Shown here: positions 43,854-55,100 of the stretch, one piece after another | Numbering within the stretch: the first letter of the stretch is position 1 | Layout: the number at the start of each line of letters is the position of its first letter | From: Lichina pygmaea | Lineage: Eukaryota > Ascomycota > Lichinomycetes > Lichinales > Lichinaceae | Direction of reading: 5' to 3' | Assembly (NCBI GenBank): GCA_963422465.1 | Contig: OY730169.1 | Coordinates: 2,914,001 to 2,978,000 of the forward strand | Length of the DNA: 64,000 nucleotides | Notes under the pieces: model-generated | What the model saw: only the letters and a program-made list of their open reading frames with translations | What the model was told of the DNA's origin: nothing | Databases searched by the model: none | Program-made: the position numbers and the translations under genes

Positions 43854-45239
43854 GGTGAAGGAAAGAGGGAAAGGAGAAGGAGGGGAAGGGGAAGGGGAAG
43901 GGGAAGCAAGGGAGCTTGGTTTGTCTGTAGGGGTGACGAAAAAATTTTCAATTAACGGCGGCGACGGACGAAGTAACGTGGGGCTCCGCAGCCGATGAAA
44001 AAAAAAATTTGGGTTTATTGTTTATGTGGAGATTTAGCAGAAAATGAAGCGGCCCAGGCTAACGACAAGCAAATCAGAAAAGAAAAAACCCGATCCGGCA
44101 TAGCCTTCTTTTAAAACATGAATAGTAGTGTGACAGTCGGATACCGGTATCACGACGTCTGGAGTACCCGTGCCCATGGGGGGGCAATACCCCCCATGGG
44201 CACGGGTACGTACATACAGACCATCCGATTGTTCGATGAGTAACGATGGGATGTGGATCGGGGATGGAATTTCTAACGTCGGGATTACCTCAGCAGCTCA
44301 GCAATACCATTTTGCACCCGCGTGATTGATAGGTGTTGGCTGGGATATACGTAACAGGAATGGGATTAGATGACTAATCAATTGGAAGACTACTGAAACT
44401 GACACCCCTTTATGACATTGTGCATGATGATCATAACTTGTAAGACAGGAGCTTTGTACTTACGTACGAGTACTCGCGTATACCAACGATGAGAGTCTTA
44501 GTGTAGGCTATTGTTTGTGACTTGCGATATCTGCTCCATTCTCACCGGCCTAGCCTGAGACTCTTGCTATTGCTTGTAGACATCCTACAGGGTATCTTAT
44601 CTGTGCGATTCCCACGTAGGATATCTTGGTCACGTGATCGGCATCATATGATGATTCTGGGACTCTGTTCTATCACCGAAACTGATTGTATTGTATCGGG
44701 ACCATGAAAGATCGAAACCCATCCTTGGCCCCCCCACAGACCCCCTCTTTCTTCTTGAAAACTTGATCTTGGAGATCGCTGAGGCTTGACGATGTCCCAT
44801 TCGCAACTCTTCTGACATCAAACTTCAGGCGGGGCCGAAACCGAGATGCCGTCGCGGATGCGGATGCGGATGCGGATGCGGATGCGTCTCGCCGAAACAA
44901 AACGTCCCGGATACCCGTACGAGTACCGTACAGTAGCGTGACACGCTTGAGTAGCAACCGGTTCTTCAGACCCGAGCCGCGTATCTGCTTTTGGCATGGC
45001 TCGACCTGGGGGTGGAAGCGTACAGTATGGCTGCCACGTCTTGGCCCCGGATGACCTTGTCCGGGTTTAGGTTCCGGCCCGTTCGTCGTGGGTCCCGTCA
45101 TCCGGCAGTCCATCGTCACACGACAGGTAGCCCTAAGCAAGATGAGCCACGGTATTGCAGCGTGGCGTTCACTGCGCGAGCATGCTGTCAAAGCCATGAT
45201 CGACCTATTTGCCGATGCGTCGGCATGCGTACGTGCTCC
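43854..45239. other. Intergenic; strong palindrome, no gene
   Basis: About 1.4 kb including the APT1 promoter side (GGGAAGGGGAAGGGGAAG run at 43875-43905). It also has a perfect 20-bp-arm hairpin at 44164-44209 and a hexanucleotide GCGGAT run (44854-44885). No supported gene. Confidence 0.55.
44164..44209. repeat. Perfect inverted repeat, 20-bp arms, 6-base loop
   Basis: GTACCCGTGCCCATGGGGGG at 44164-44183 is followed by a six-base spacer (GCAATA) and its exact reverse complement at 44190-44209. The stem is GC-rich and would be a very stable hairpin or cruciform. No T run follows, so it is not a bacterial-style terminator. Confidence 0.95.
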
Positions 45240-47440
45240 TCATGCCGTAGCCGGCGGCTGTTGGGGCCTCCTCAACGTGCGAGGGGGCCGGACGTGCAAA
45301 GGTCCGATAGGTGCATCGGCCAGTTCGTTGACCCGTTGCAGTAGACGGGAGGGTTTTAGCTGCCTTCAATCTGCCGAGTCCATCGTGCGTTGGTCGGAGT
45401 TCGATCCGCCGGTTGTGTGGGAGGCCGTACGGCGAGCGCCTGGTCGAGGCGAGGTTGTCTTTGCCCTCCGAGGAGTTTCCACGTGATGCCGGAGTCAGGT
45501 AAGATAGGCGTTCTTCCAGTTCCGACCAATCCAAAAGGGTGCGGACGCGCGCTTCCACCTGCTGATTGCTTGCGCCGTAGACATGTGACGATTCTCCGGA
45601 CTGTCGCGGAAGGACCAAGATACCGCGGCCGGACCTGTACGGCAGGAGCTCTTACTGCTAGCACCCTTCGGCCCAAGGAAGCCTCGACGGTTAGCCGAGC
45701 ATGGAACGTCGTTGCTCATGAATATCAAGGCTGCGATATCTCACCATCGAGTCAGTAAAGATTCCCCTTGTGGTGCTCGAACAAGGGGTCTTCTTGTCTA
45801 CCTGAGCAGGGTATGCCAGACGACGCACCGGTATCCAGTATCCTATCAGGAGACCAAAGATCTGGACTGGTTGGTGATGTCCACCTAAAATAGTCGTTGT
45901 CGATGTGACTTGGAGACTGCCCAAGCTACTGTGATCTGGGACGGTCTGGTCTAGGCCGCAACGTCGGTATCCATAGACTTGACGCCCGTTGAAGAATGGC
46001 CCCTGAACGCAGACTTGCCCTTGACTGGCGTGACCGAAGTCTGTCGGGATGTCGGGGGTTTCAGAGCTGGTGTGTTCCCGTCGGCTTCCGGCATCTACCC
46101 GAGGGTGTCATGCTCCCCAGACGGCTGCACCGTCGTACAAAGCCGCTGGTCGGGCTGAGGTGCTCTGTCAAGGTCCAGAACATCTGAAGCACAGCCTCCA
46201 TGACGTTGGCCCGCACGTCCACAGAGCGCTCAAAGCGTCGTGCCACCGGTGGCTTTAGAGGTTCGTTGGTGCCAGATTCCGATGTGACCATCCGCCACCG
46301 AGCTGGTAAGCCTGGTCCGGTCACATGGCCAGCTCAAGCCGGCGAGAAGCGGCTCTCAAGTTACCGTCTCCGAGCCAAACCCCCTACCTGCTAGTAGATA
46401 TCCATATGGCCGTTCGGCTCGTTCTATCAAGGGAAGTAATGTCGGTGAACGGAAGAAATGATGGGTACGAGCGGGCAACAAATCCGCAGCAGAGTTCTAG
46501 CTACGGTGGCAGCGCACGCACAGCAAGACTTGTAGGTCCCAGACGCCCGCGAAGATCGTGACGGTACCGGTAGTATGTCAACCACTGTCAATACCACTTG
46601 CTACTGCCGCTACAGCGACGGCTCTACGGCGAGCGCTACGGTACTGCCGAGCCCAGGATTTCAGAGCGCCTCAGGGTGGATGTCGACTTCCTTCTCGTGA
46701 TCGCAGGCGAAGAAACGACGGCTTGACCGCAGTCACGAGCGCGGACGGTCTCACTGGTACTCCGCATCTCAGTACGTGGAGGTGATGCGCCGTGGACGAT
46801 GCGGCTCGTCTTGGTGTTACTTGCGAGTATGTGGTAGCTTTCGTGCTAAGGCGAAGTATCCAGTGGTTGATACAGAGCCTAACGGGGCGATGCCGTAGTT
46901 AGACGGTGACACCGCCGATAGGTAGTTGCTCGTAAGACTTAGCGGGGGTGGTACCCGTGGTAGGCTACAACGACCAGGGCTGGTGGTAACATCATGTCTC
47001 TGCGGTGTTCAAGTGTCGTCGCACTAGCGAGGCTCAGATCCTCCAAACAAACATCGGTTGCAAGATCCGTCCCCTCGTTTGAGATCTCAGACCGGCCAGT
47101 GCCAGCATCTTGGTCCACCCGGCCCTCCCGCCGGGGTCCAGCATGTCGATTCATCCTCTCACAAAGAATATGGCGTCGTGATGAAAGCGTCGCCGGAGTT
47201 CTCTATCGATTTCTGTGATGCGAGAGAGCCACCCTGACTCGGTGGCTCCAGCTGGTAACCGCACACTAGAGATTCTTTGCCGGTGGAGGCAAAGAAGTAG
47301 TCGTTGTCTCTGGCCAGCGGCACGGGGCAGATCCTGCTGGTCTGGCATCGGCTTGCTTCTCCTTCTCCTTCTTCTTCCTCGTCTTCTTCTCGTCGAGTGT
47401 TGTCGTGGCAGTGGCCGCATCGAGTGACGTCGTCTCTCAT
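45240..47440 (-). CDS. Possible unrecognised multi-exon gene
   Basis: Several minus-strand segments read like protein and are bounded by splice-like signals: 47440-47160 (CGHCHDN...FFASTGKESLVCGYQLEP, ending at a GTGAGA donor); about 47070-46940 (TDLATDVCLEDLSLASA...LPPALVVVAYHG); 46324-46061 (FERSVDVRANVMEAVLQMFW); about 45996-45745 (GPFFNGRQVYGYRRCGL, then GGHHQPVQIFGLLIGYWIPV, GTGAGA donor); about 45650-45500 (RTLLDWSELEERL); and 45355-45240 (LLQRVNELADAPIGPLHV, stop at 45242). The phase agrees at the joint I could test. I do not recognise a family, the exon chain is incomplete, and it could be more than one gene or a pseudogene. Confidence 0.4.
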
Positions 47441-47908
47441 CTGCCGCGGTTGGGCCTTGTGGATTCAAATCCAAGGCCCGATAAGGGAGGAGGGACCTTG
47501 CACTCCCGCGTCGGTGGAGCTTGGAGGATCAAAGGTAGTCGGCGCTCCCGCAGGTCGTCGATGGAGCTGGGCTCTGGTTGATGGACCGTCAACTCCGATG
47601 GCGGTCACGAGTTTGAGTTTGCGTGGGGTGTTAATCGTCCTGGTCCGGGCCCTGGCGTCCTAGCCATTCCGTTCTGTGTGCCTTGTAACAGTGTCTGGTT
47701 CCAGCAGGGCAACATGGCGCATGACTCCATGTGGCTTCCAGGTGTGACATGGCATAGAAGTCGATGCAGCAAGCTAACATGGGCTTGTGGGCTACGGTAC
47801 CTTTGCCGCATCCGCCCGGGTTGTCTAGTCCCTGTCGAGGTAGCATGGGGCCGGGCCGACAAGCCGTCAATAACGTTCATCCGTGGCCTGCTTCAGGACG
47901 GCCCTTCG

Positions 47909-47984
<76 letters not shown>

Positions 47985-49457
47985 CTCCCCCTGGAACGAA
48001 GGCGGACCGAGGAGACGAGTCTAAGCCAAGGCCGCTCATCGAGTACGCTAGTGCCAACGGGAACTGCAGGAATGCCCAACGATCTTTCAAGGAGCGAAAA
48101 GATGCAGCGAGGGAGAGTTCTGCGATGAAGCTCCAGGCCATCTCTTGGACGACGAGGCAAGACCAGAGCTGGAACGGCCAGCATGAGGCCACGGTCTCGA
48201 CACCGGACCTTTCCACCTCGGCAGCCAGTGGATCTACCGCCGTACGGGTCAGGAGCCGCTTAGCTGCGCGAAGTGCCAGTGGGGTCGCGAGCCCTCGGAC
48301 GGCACCGCTTACTTGTTGCCGTTTCACCAATGCCCCCACGCGCTTATGCAGAAGAGTCTGGCCGGTGCTCTTCCCTCCTTACAAAGAAGCATGGAGTACG
48401 TACGTATGTACTCGGTACAGAGTACGTCGCACGGAGCATTACAAGGCGGTGGGGTCGAACCCCCACCAATAGCTAATTTTCTGCAGCCTGCCCTGCACCC
48501 CAACGATATCTTGATCGATGCGGGACAACAGGGGTCATCGTTGAGCGTCGTCGATGCCTAGGAGATCGTCATGCTCCTCAGGACAGAGACTTCCCTTCCA
48601 TGCATCTGCGCGCCCCTTCCAGGCGTCCGAGCCTGTCGAGCCCGTCGTCGCTGGGACCACCAAGGCTGGCGGGCGGCTCCAAACACGTCTATATCAGAGC
48701 GTCCTCCGTGGCCATTGGAGAACCAAGGCAACCGCCGGGACCCGTGTGTGCCCGCTGGCTGGACGCCGCGGGCCTCATCGGACAGCTCGGCAATCATGCC
48801 GACGGAGCGGGCCGGCACTGTGCCGGACCGAGGTCTGATGGAACGGTGGAAGGCGCCCACACGGCGATGTGTGCACCCGCATACAATGTCTTGCGTCCTC
48901 CGGACAGGAAGCTCGAAACCGCGGTCGTTTCCGCGGCCTAGATCGATGGCTCGACATGGCTGCAGTGCCAACGAACCATCGGGCAGATGTTGGATTTGGG
49001 GCCGCCGCTGCAATTGGCTGCCTCCACGGTTGATTTGCTGCTGAGCAGGATCCGCTCCATTCGGCGTGAGTTGTCAAGCTGTTCGCAGGTCCGTTCCACC
49101 TTTGGCCCCTTGCCCTACCCCCCTCCTTGCTGCGACGCTGTGCCGCCGGTCATGGCGCACTAGCATGGCCGAGCCTCATCTCCGACGTATGCGGCCCTCC
49201 AGGATCGGGTGGCCGCTCATCTTCGCTGCCATGTGTCGGCGGTCAAAGCTCAAAGATGCTGCTTCCTTCGTGGAGGCCGCGAGTCATACTTCCGATGCCA
49301 GGGAAACGCGCCGTCCGCGACGATGATAAAAGGCTCGTCAGCCCTCGGTCCACGTCAGACGTTTCCCTCTTCACCCTTCACTTGACCTTACCCGCGCAGA
49401 TTAAACAAAGGACTAGACTTTTGAGGGTCGTGCCGGAGGACAAACGAACCTTTCACC
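47441..49457. other. Unclear region; coding-like minus-strand segments and a CT tract
   Basis: It contains a (CT)n tract (47917-47983). Two minus-strand stretches have protein-like composition: 48339-47990 (MAWSFIAELSLAASFRSLKD) and about 48710-48522 (SDAWKGRADAWKGS...HDDLLGIDDAQR then stop). No start, full exon chain or family can be given, so no gene is called. GTAC palindromes occur at 48390-48435. Confidence 0.35.
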
Positions 49458-49877
49458 ATGTCAACCCTACTCTTTGCCCCTTCCTCTCATTACCCCCATT
49501 TCCAGTCGTCCTACTGGCAGGAGACGCTCCACGGTAGGCTGGGGACCCCCTCCCTCTCTGCAAGCGCGATCAGGATGCTGATGGGGTGTGCTAGAACATT
49601 GCAAGGCTGCCCAACTGCATCCCCCGGTGTGGAACCTCCTGTCCGACAAACGAGGTACGCCGAGCACACCACCAGGAGGGACCTCTCCTGCCAGCAGTGA
49701 CGTGGCTAAACCTCGATCGCAGGAGGACGTACGGCGTGGTCTAGCACCGTCAGAATCCAGGGGCAGGAAGTCTCGGCCCGCTACTGGTACGACGGCGGGT
49801 ACATCAACAACGCCAAGGAAGACGCGGCCGAGGTGGCCCTGCAGCAGCTCCGAAACTTGTGGAGCTCCTCAAGATGA
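49458..49877 (+). CDS. Small dsRNA-binding-domain-like protein (96 aa)
   Basis: Three exons, 49458-49533, 49595-49654 and 49723-49877 (introns 61 and 68 bp, GTAGGC...GCTAG and GTACGC...ATCGCAG). The spliced product starts MSTLLFAPSSHYPHFQSSYW, then QETLHEHCKAAQLHPPVWNL and LSDKRGGRTAWSSTVRIQGQ, and ends RYWYDGGYINNAKEDAAEVA LQQL. This is the alpha-beta-beta-beta-alpha order of a dsRBM: first helix with HEHCKAAQLHPP, strands TAWSSTVRIQGQ and SARYWYDGG, and the final NNAKEDAAEVALQQL helix that matches the classic K-x-x-A-A-x-x-A-L end. The whole protein is one domain. The gene is easy to miss because no exon exceeds 155 bp. Function unknown; RNA binding or a purely structural role are both possible. 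Confidence 0.82.
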
Positions 49878-50938
49878 ACGGCCATCGTCGGGCATGGGAC
49901 CCCTGACGGCCACCAACCCGCACGTCTCTCGCGAACGCGGCTTCATCGTTCCTGTACTTCGTTCTGTCGTCGACGGAAGCGGCCACCGTTCGGGGGGGGC
50001 GTTCCCAGGGTGGAGTTCTGGATGACCGTCGTCACGACGGCATTCCCTCCCAGAACGTAGCCAGAGGCTACCAAAGTCTTTGGGCCGTCTGGCGTTGCAT
50101 CGAGAGGGAAAAGAAAAAGGAGGAGGGGGGGTTTCTCAGGCGGTGGGTCTCGATTGTTTCACCGGGCATCGGTGGGCGATGAGAAACGGGGGTTTCTCTT
50201 ACAGTGTTGGGCTGGGTTGGATTGGCTCTGTCAATACTGCTGTTGCTGTTTTTGTTATTTTCAGCAGAACTCTCTTATTACATCTCTCTGGCTCTTTCCT
50301 GGCTCAATAGGATGAACCAGCCTGTCGAGACCGTCTACGAGTATATATGTATTGCTCTCCTGTTTTTGGAATGCCAACGACGTCTGACAATCCATCCTCC
50401 GTCGCCAGCAACGTGTCACATGACCACACGACTGACCGGCGTCCACTGAAACCCCACCCCCCCTCTCCTCTCCCTCCACATTGTAATTATAAAGGTGCGC
50501 ACCTGCTTCAGGAACCAGACGGTTGGGGGGGTAGCTTGAAGAACTGCCAAGAAGGACGTTGGATCCCGGGCGGCCGCTATGTCTTCACGTGCTCAAGGTG
50601 AGGGAAGTAGCCCCAGCCGTATAAGCTGCGCCTGCTGTCAGTGCTGCTGCTGCTCTCGGCTTGATGCCTGCTGATTCGCGGTGATGAAGATGCTCTAGCT
50701 CCAGCTCTACCTCCGACTACGGTGTTTGATGGCTAACTCCTTGAGCAAGACCGAAGATACTTGGACCAGCAAAGATCATGGATGCGTAGTCCTCTACGGC
50801 AGTAGCACACCTGGGGCGTCGTTGCAGAGACGTGGAAGGGAGAGCAACGCCGGACTCAAAAGGCCCAATGCACGAGGACAGGCCACCAGGGCCTACCAGA
50901 GCCTACATGATACCGTTCGCCTGGAACTCGAGTCCTGA
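49878..50938. other. Intergenic; no supported gene
   Basis: About 1.06 kb. A plus-strand frame at 50204-50449 opens with a hydrophobic run (LGWVGLALSILLLLFLLF) and could suggest a membrane helix, but it lacks a family or partner exons. No other signal. Confidence 0.45.
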
Positions 50939-51626
50939 TCATATCAGATCTCTGACGAGGCTGTCCCCACGTTCGACTGCAATCCGACACGAGGGTTGGT
51001 CCTTTGCACGTTGAGATCCGACGGCCCTGCGGTATGCTCGAAACATTGCTACGGTCTGCTGCCAAGGTAAGCCGTTCACACTCACGTAATCTGGGTCGAG
51101 GCTGACGGTGCTTATGTAGGGAATCGAACATGCACGACATGCCACCTTGTTCTCTCATCGGTGGTGGGTTGCCTCGTCTCCACACACGCAAGGTGACACG
51201 AGCGGACGGACTGTGTTGGTGAACGCCCGATGGAAGGCGGTCAGACAAACGAGTTGAGATCTTCACGCCTCACGCGCATAAGTACGGACGTACCGGGCAT
51301 GCCAGGCTACAGTACCACATGTTTCGCAAATACGAATCGCTCGATAACGTGCGCTAGACACGGCATTTCGACCAAATAGGTGTCCTGTCAAGGGCCTGAC
51401 AAATTCCTGGGAAAAAGAAGGGCAGCGTGGCCGGTCAAGACAGCGGCATCAGCCTTACCATCGCAGCTTCTCGATCGAGAAGTGGGGGTCGGTTCCTATC
51501 GGCCAGCGGCCCGAGCATCCCGACTTCCGCCCTCTCTTCTGCCAGTGACGGCTTCGAGACGCAAGCTTTCGCCTGCGGGGTTGTGAGGATCAGCTTCCTG
51601 ACGACATGGTCTTGGACGAGAGCCAT
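50939..51626 (-). CDS. Possible unrecognised split gene
   Basis: Minus-strand reading: 51626-51455 (MALVQDHVVRKLILTTPQAK ... LLDREAAM) ends at a good GTAAGG donor. After TTTTTCCCAG an in-phase exon reads EFVRPLTGHLFGRNAVSSAR, YRAIRICETCGTVAWHA, ending at GTACGT. Then SQLVCLTAFHR...RPLVSPC and, after another short intron, DYVSVNGLPWQQTVAMFRAY to a stop at 50939. The phases agree in the model I made, but intron edges are guesses and no family is recognised. The frame upstream of 51626 is also open, so the true start may lie closer to 52.1 kb. Confidence 0.3.
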
Positions 51627-52139
51627 CGTGCCAGGACGGAGGACGACGACGATCACGTGAGGCGTCACCGGGCGTACCGGTACTAGGTGTGCACGCCGGT
51701 TCCATAAGCGCCCTCGTCCCCAGCCGAAGCGCTGTTTCGCACGCAGGCGAGAGCGCCATTGGCTGGGGCATGCCGGCCACAGCACGCTCGATGGCAAAAA
51801 TAGCGACGGCCCGCGTGTGGAAGCACCGGCCCTCGGCTAGACTTGTACGGACAGAGAAGACTCGACAGCTGGAGAGACCATTGTGGAGGCAGAACCGCGA
51901 CAGCATTCTTCGTTCGACCCATCCCCGCCAGCACCGCACGCAAGAGACGCTGCAGCATGGACAAGGCGAGACGCCAACAACGGCGCCGAGAGGCTTCATA
52001 ACGGCATCGGCACCCTGTCGACCCTCCCCGATTGTCGAACGACTCCCCCAGGCTTGCCCGTTCGCCGATGCGCCCAGGTGATCCTGACGGCGCTTGCGCT
52101 TGAGCCAGGCGCCTGCTTGGCGATTCGGCGGTCGGAGCC
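51627..52139. other. Unresolved segment upstream of the 52140 gene
   Basis: About 510 bp, open in several frames on both strands. It should include the promoter of the plus-strand gene at 52140 and possibly the 5' exon of the minus-strand candidate (a frame with AVAIFAIERAVAGMPQPMAL). No decision is possible by eye. Confidence 0.35.
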
Positions 52140-55100
52140 ATGAGCGCCGATTACGCCTACGCCTCTCGGGCTCCTCCTCCTCCTCCTCCTCCCCCTCCTC
52201 CTCCTCCTCCACCGCCGCCGCCGCCCGGGGGGGCTGCGGTCATGAATCGTCGCCACTACAACCCTTCACCGCCGGCGGCCTTGTCGACTGGCATCGGTGT
52301 GGGTGCGCGATACGGATCTCAAACGTCCGGGCCATCTCCGTCGACAGCGTCGTCGTCGATCCTGAGCAGCCCCTTCGTCGGGTACGGCTCTGCGGCGCTG
52401 ACGGCCTCGCCCGTCTCAAACTCGAACTCGAACTCGAACTCGACCCACGTATCTCCCATCACGAGTGCCGGCACGAGCATGTCGTACGATCCTTCGAGCT
52501 GGGCGCCCGCCGCGCCCGCTAGGCGATCGGGCTCGAACATGGGCTCGGGGACTGGAAGGGCAGGCGGATACGGTGACGCGGTGCCGACTCATTGTACGTT
52601 CCCGACGACCTGCCACCCGCACGCTGCTTGCTTTGCACCTCGGGCTCGTCCGAACCCGATGGAGGGATCACGGCCGCCCCTTCTCGACCTTGTCTGGCCA
52701 CGTCGTCGCGACGTCTGCCGCCTTCCTCGGCCCGTCTGACGCTGCAGTCCGATCCAGCTCCTCCTCCGCCGTACTCCCCTCAATTCGCGCCCACTGGCCG
52801 TGACGGATCCTCTCCGATGGAACACTCGAACGCCGCGTCGTGGACCGTCACGCCACGGCACTCCCAGGCGCGCTCGTCTCGCGCCGTCGCAGAACGTCTG
52901 CGGCACTCCCACGCATCGACAAGCTCGACTCAGCTCGAGCGGGCCACGAGCTTCCCGCCGCCGCCGCCGCCGCCGCCGCCTACCGCACACTCGAACCACC
53001 GTTCGCGGTCATCTTCGAGGCCCGGCAACGACCGGTCCCACGGACTGTTCAGCATCTCGGCCATCTCCTCCCGCGTGAGATCGTCGAGCCAGGCACCGCC
53101 TGGAGCCCCACAGGACGCGACGCAGACGAGCAGCGATGCCGTCCCGCAAGCTTCGTCCCCGGAAAGTTCTCGTCGCCCGCTGACGGTGCACATGAGGTAC
53201 GATGGCGTCCTCGGCCGAGATGGCCACTTTCATCTTCTCAGCGGCCGCGAACCGTCTCAACGACCGGCTGACTGACTCCGACGCCAGCTCTTCGGCAGCC
53301 GAACAGTTGCCCCCTCCGACGCGGCCGACCCTGCAGGGTCTGCCTCCGAGCTCCCGCAGGTCCGCGTCGACCGGGGCCATAGGTTTGGCGAACACAGGCC
53401 CTAGAGTCCGGTCTGGTCGCACATCTCCAACCCGGACGCCTTGGGAGCCCGGCATGCCGTTGCCACCGCCTCCCCCTGGGCCTCCACCCGCGTCTCGCTC
53501 GCAGAGCTTGAGCAGGTCCATGGGCCTCTCGCCCGGGGAAGAACCCGGTCACAGGGCAGGGACGGGCATGCCAACCCGACGGCCCCCTACGACTCGGCCG
53601 AGTCTACCACCGGTGCCACCGACACCTGCGGGCTGGATCGACCAGGATGACCCTTCGCGATTCACGTCCGCGAGCCCTCGACCACGTTCCCTCTTATCCG
53701 ATGGCGCCGGGTCGGGAACCGTCGACCACGGCGTCACAACCACCACTACCACCGACAGAACGGCCGACGTGCCCGGTGGCCCCTCAGGCACGGCAACGCA
53801 GGACCACGCCTCCAGGGGGATCAGGGAACGGCGAAGCGAGAGCAGGACCCGGAGGGGCATGTCCGACCGCGACGCTCTCGCGAGGGCCGAGCCCAGCAAC
53901 AACCCGTGGGCCGACCAGCTGGGCCGGTCCGAGCCGGTCGTCCCTACCAACCTGGTGCTCGCTTCCGTGCTCGATTCCGTGGACGCCGGGCTCGGCCGTC
54001 GCCCGGCGTTGACCAAGGCCTCACCGCGAAGCCCTCGCCGTCCCCCGCCCTTGGACGGTCGGCCGAGGAGCATGACGGCCGCGGGCCCGGCGAGGTCGGC
54101 TGGACCGGTTTCGCCGATGCTCGTGTCTTCCCGTGCAGAGCCTGGGTCGAGCGGTCGCTACTCGGGACCGCTTTTCGGGACGCCGCCGCCCTGGGCAACG
54201 TCACCACCGGACGGTCGCGCCGACCACCACCAGCGACCCGTGTCTCATCTGCTTCACACCGCGAACGTCGACGACGACGCGATGCAGGAACCGTTGACGC
54301 CGTCTCCAGCGGCGGCGGCGGTGGCGGTGGCGGCGGATGGGCCGTTCGAGAGCGGAATCGCAGCCGAGTTCGCTCGGGAAGCCTCGAGGCGCCATCGGAA
54401 CTTTGCCGACAAGGAAGCGCTGGCGACCAGCGACCGTGAGAGGGTGCAGCTCTTCGCCGAGTTCATCGTCGAGGAGTCCCGGATTCGGCGCGGCAGATAC
54501 GCCGATGCCATAGACGCCATGGGATCGGAGATCCTCGAGCTGACCCGGGATCTGTTTCGGCCTTACCCGGAGAATCGGTCGCCGCCGCCGCCGCCATCAC
54601 CACCTTCACCGTCGTCGTCGTCGTCGTCGTCCGCGAGGAACGGTCGACCGTCACCTCAATCCCTCAACTCGGTGGTCCACGGGGCCTTCAACGCCTCGCC
54701 CTCGGTCGGCGGCAGGCCCGACTCGGCGTGGTGGAATGGGTACATGCCGTCGCTCTCGCCCATCCCCAGCATGAGCGCCAGCATCGTCCCGGACGAGCTG
54801 AGCTCGCGGGGTCGAGCCCCCAGCCGCTGGTGGGAAGCCAGCCAGACGGGCTCCGCCGCCGGCGAGCGCTCCAGAGGCATGGAGAGGTCGAAGCGGGAGT
54901 CCAAGTACATGGGTCTCCCGCTGCGGGACTGGGAGGACGACTCGTCGTCGGCGGCCAACGCGGCCCCCGGCCCCAGCGGCCAGACCGTCGAGTATCCGCC
55001 GGAGAAGGTGGGCTGGCACGACCAGGTCACACCGCGCTCGTCCGATCCCAGGAAGCTGGACGTGTCGCGGCTCGTGACCCTGCCCCCGCCGTACCCGCGG

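Noticed and set aside
45781-45840. A DTGAS motif (RILDTGASSGIPCS) suggesting a retroviral-type aspartic protease
   Set aside because: The flanking residues do not fit a protease fold, the next stop is close, and another frame over the same bases is more protein-like. Treated as coincidence.
48440-48470. A tRNA-like T-arm (GGTGGGGTCGAACCCCCACC)
   Set aside because: The hairpin is strong, but no acceptor stem, D-arm or anticodon arm can be built upstream; GTAC repeats lie there instead.
47678-48472. A 264-codon plus-strand frame
   Set aside because: More than thirty residues come from the CT microsatellite and the rest has no motif; the opposite strand is at least as protein-like.
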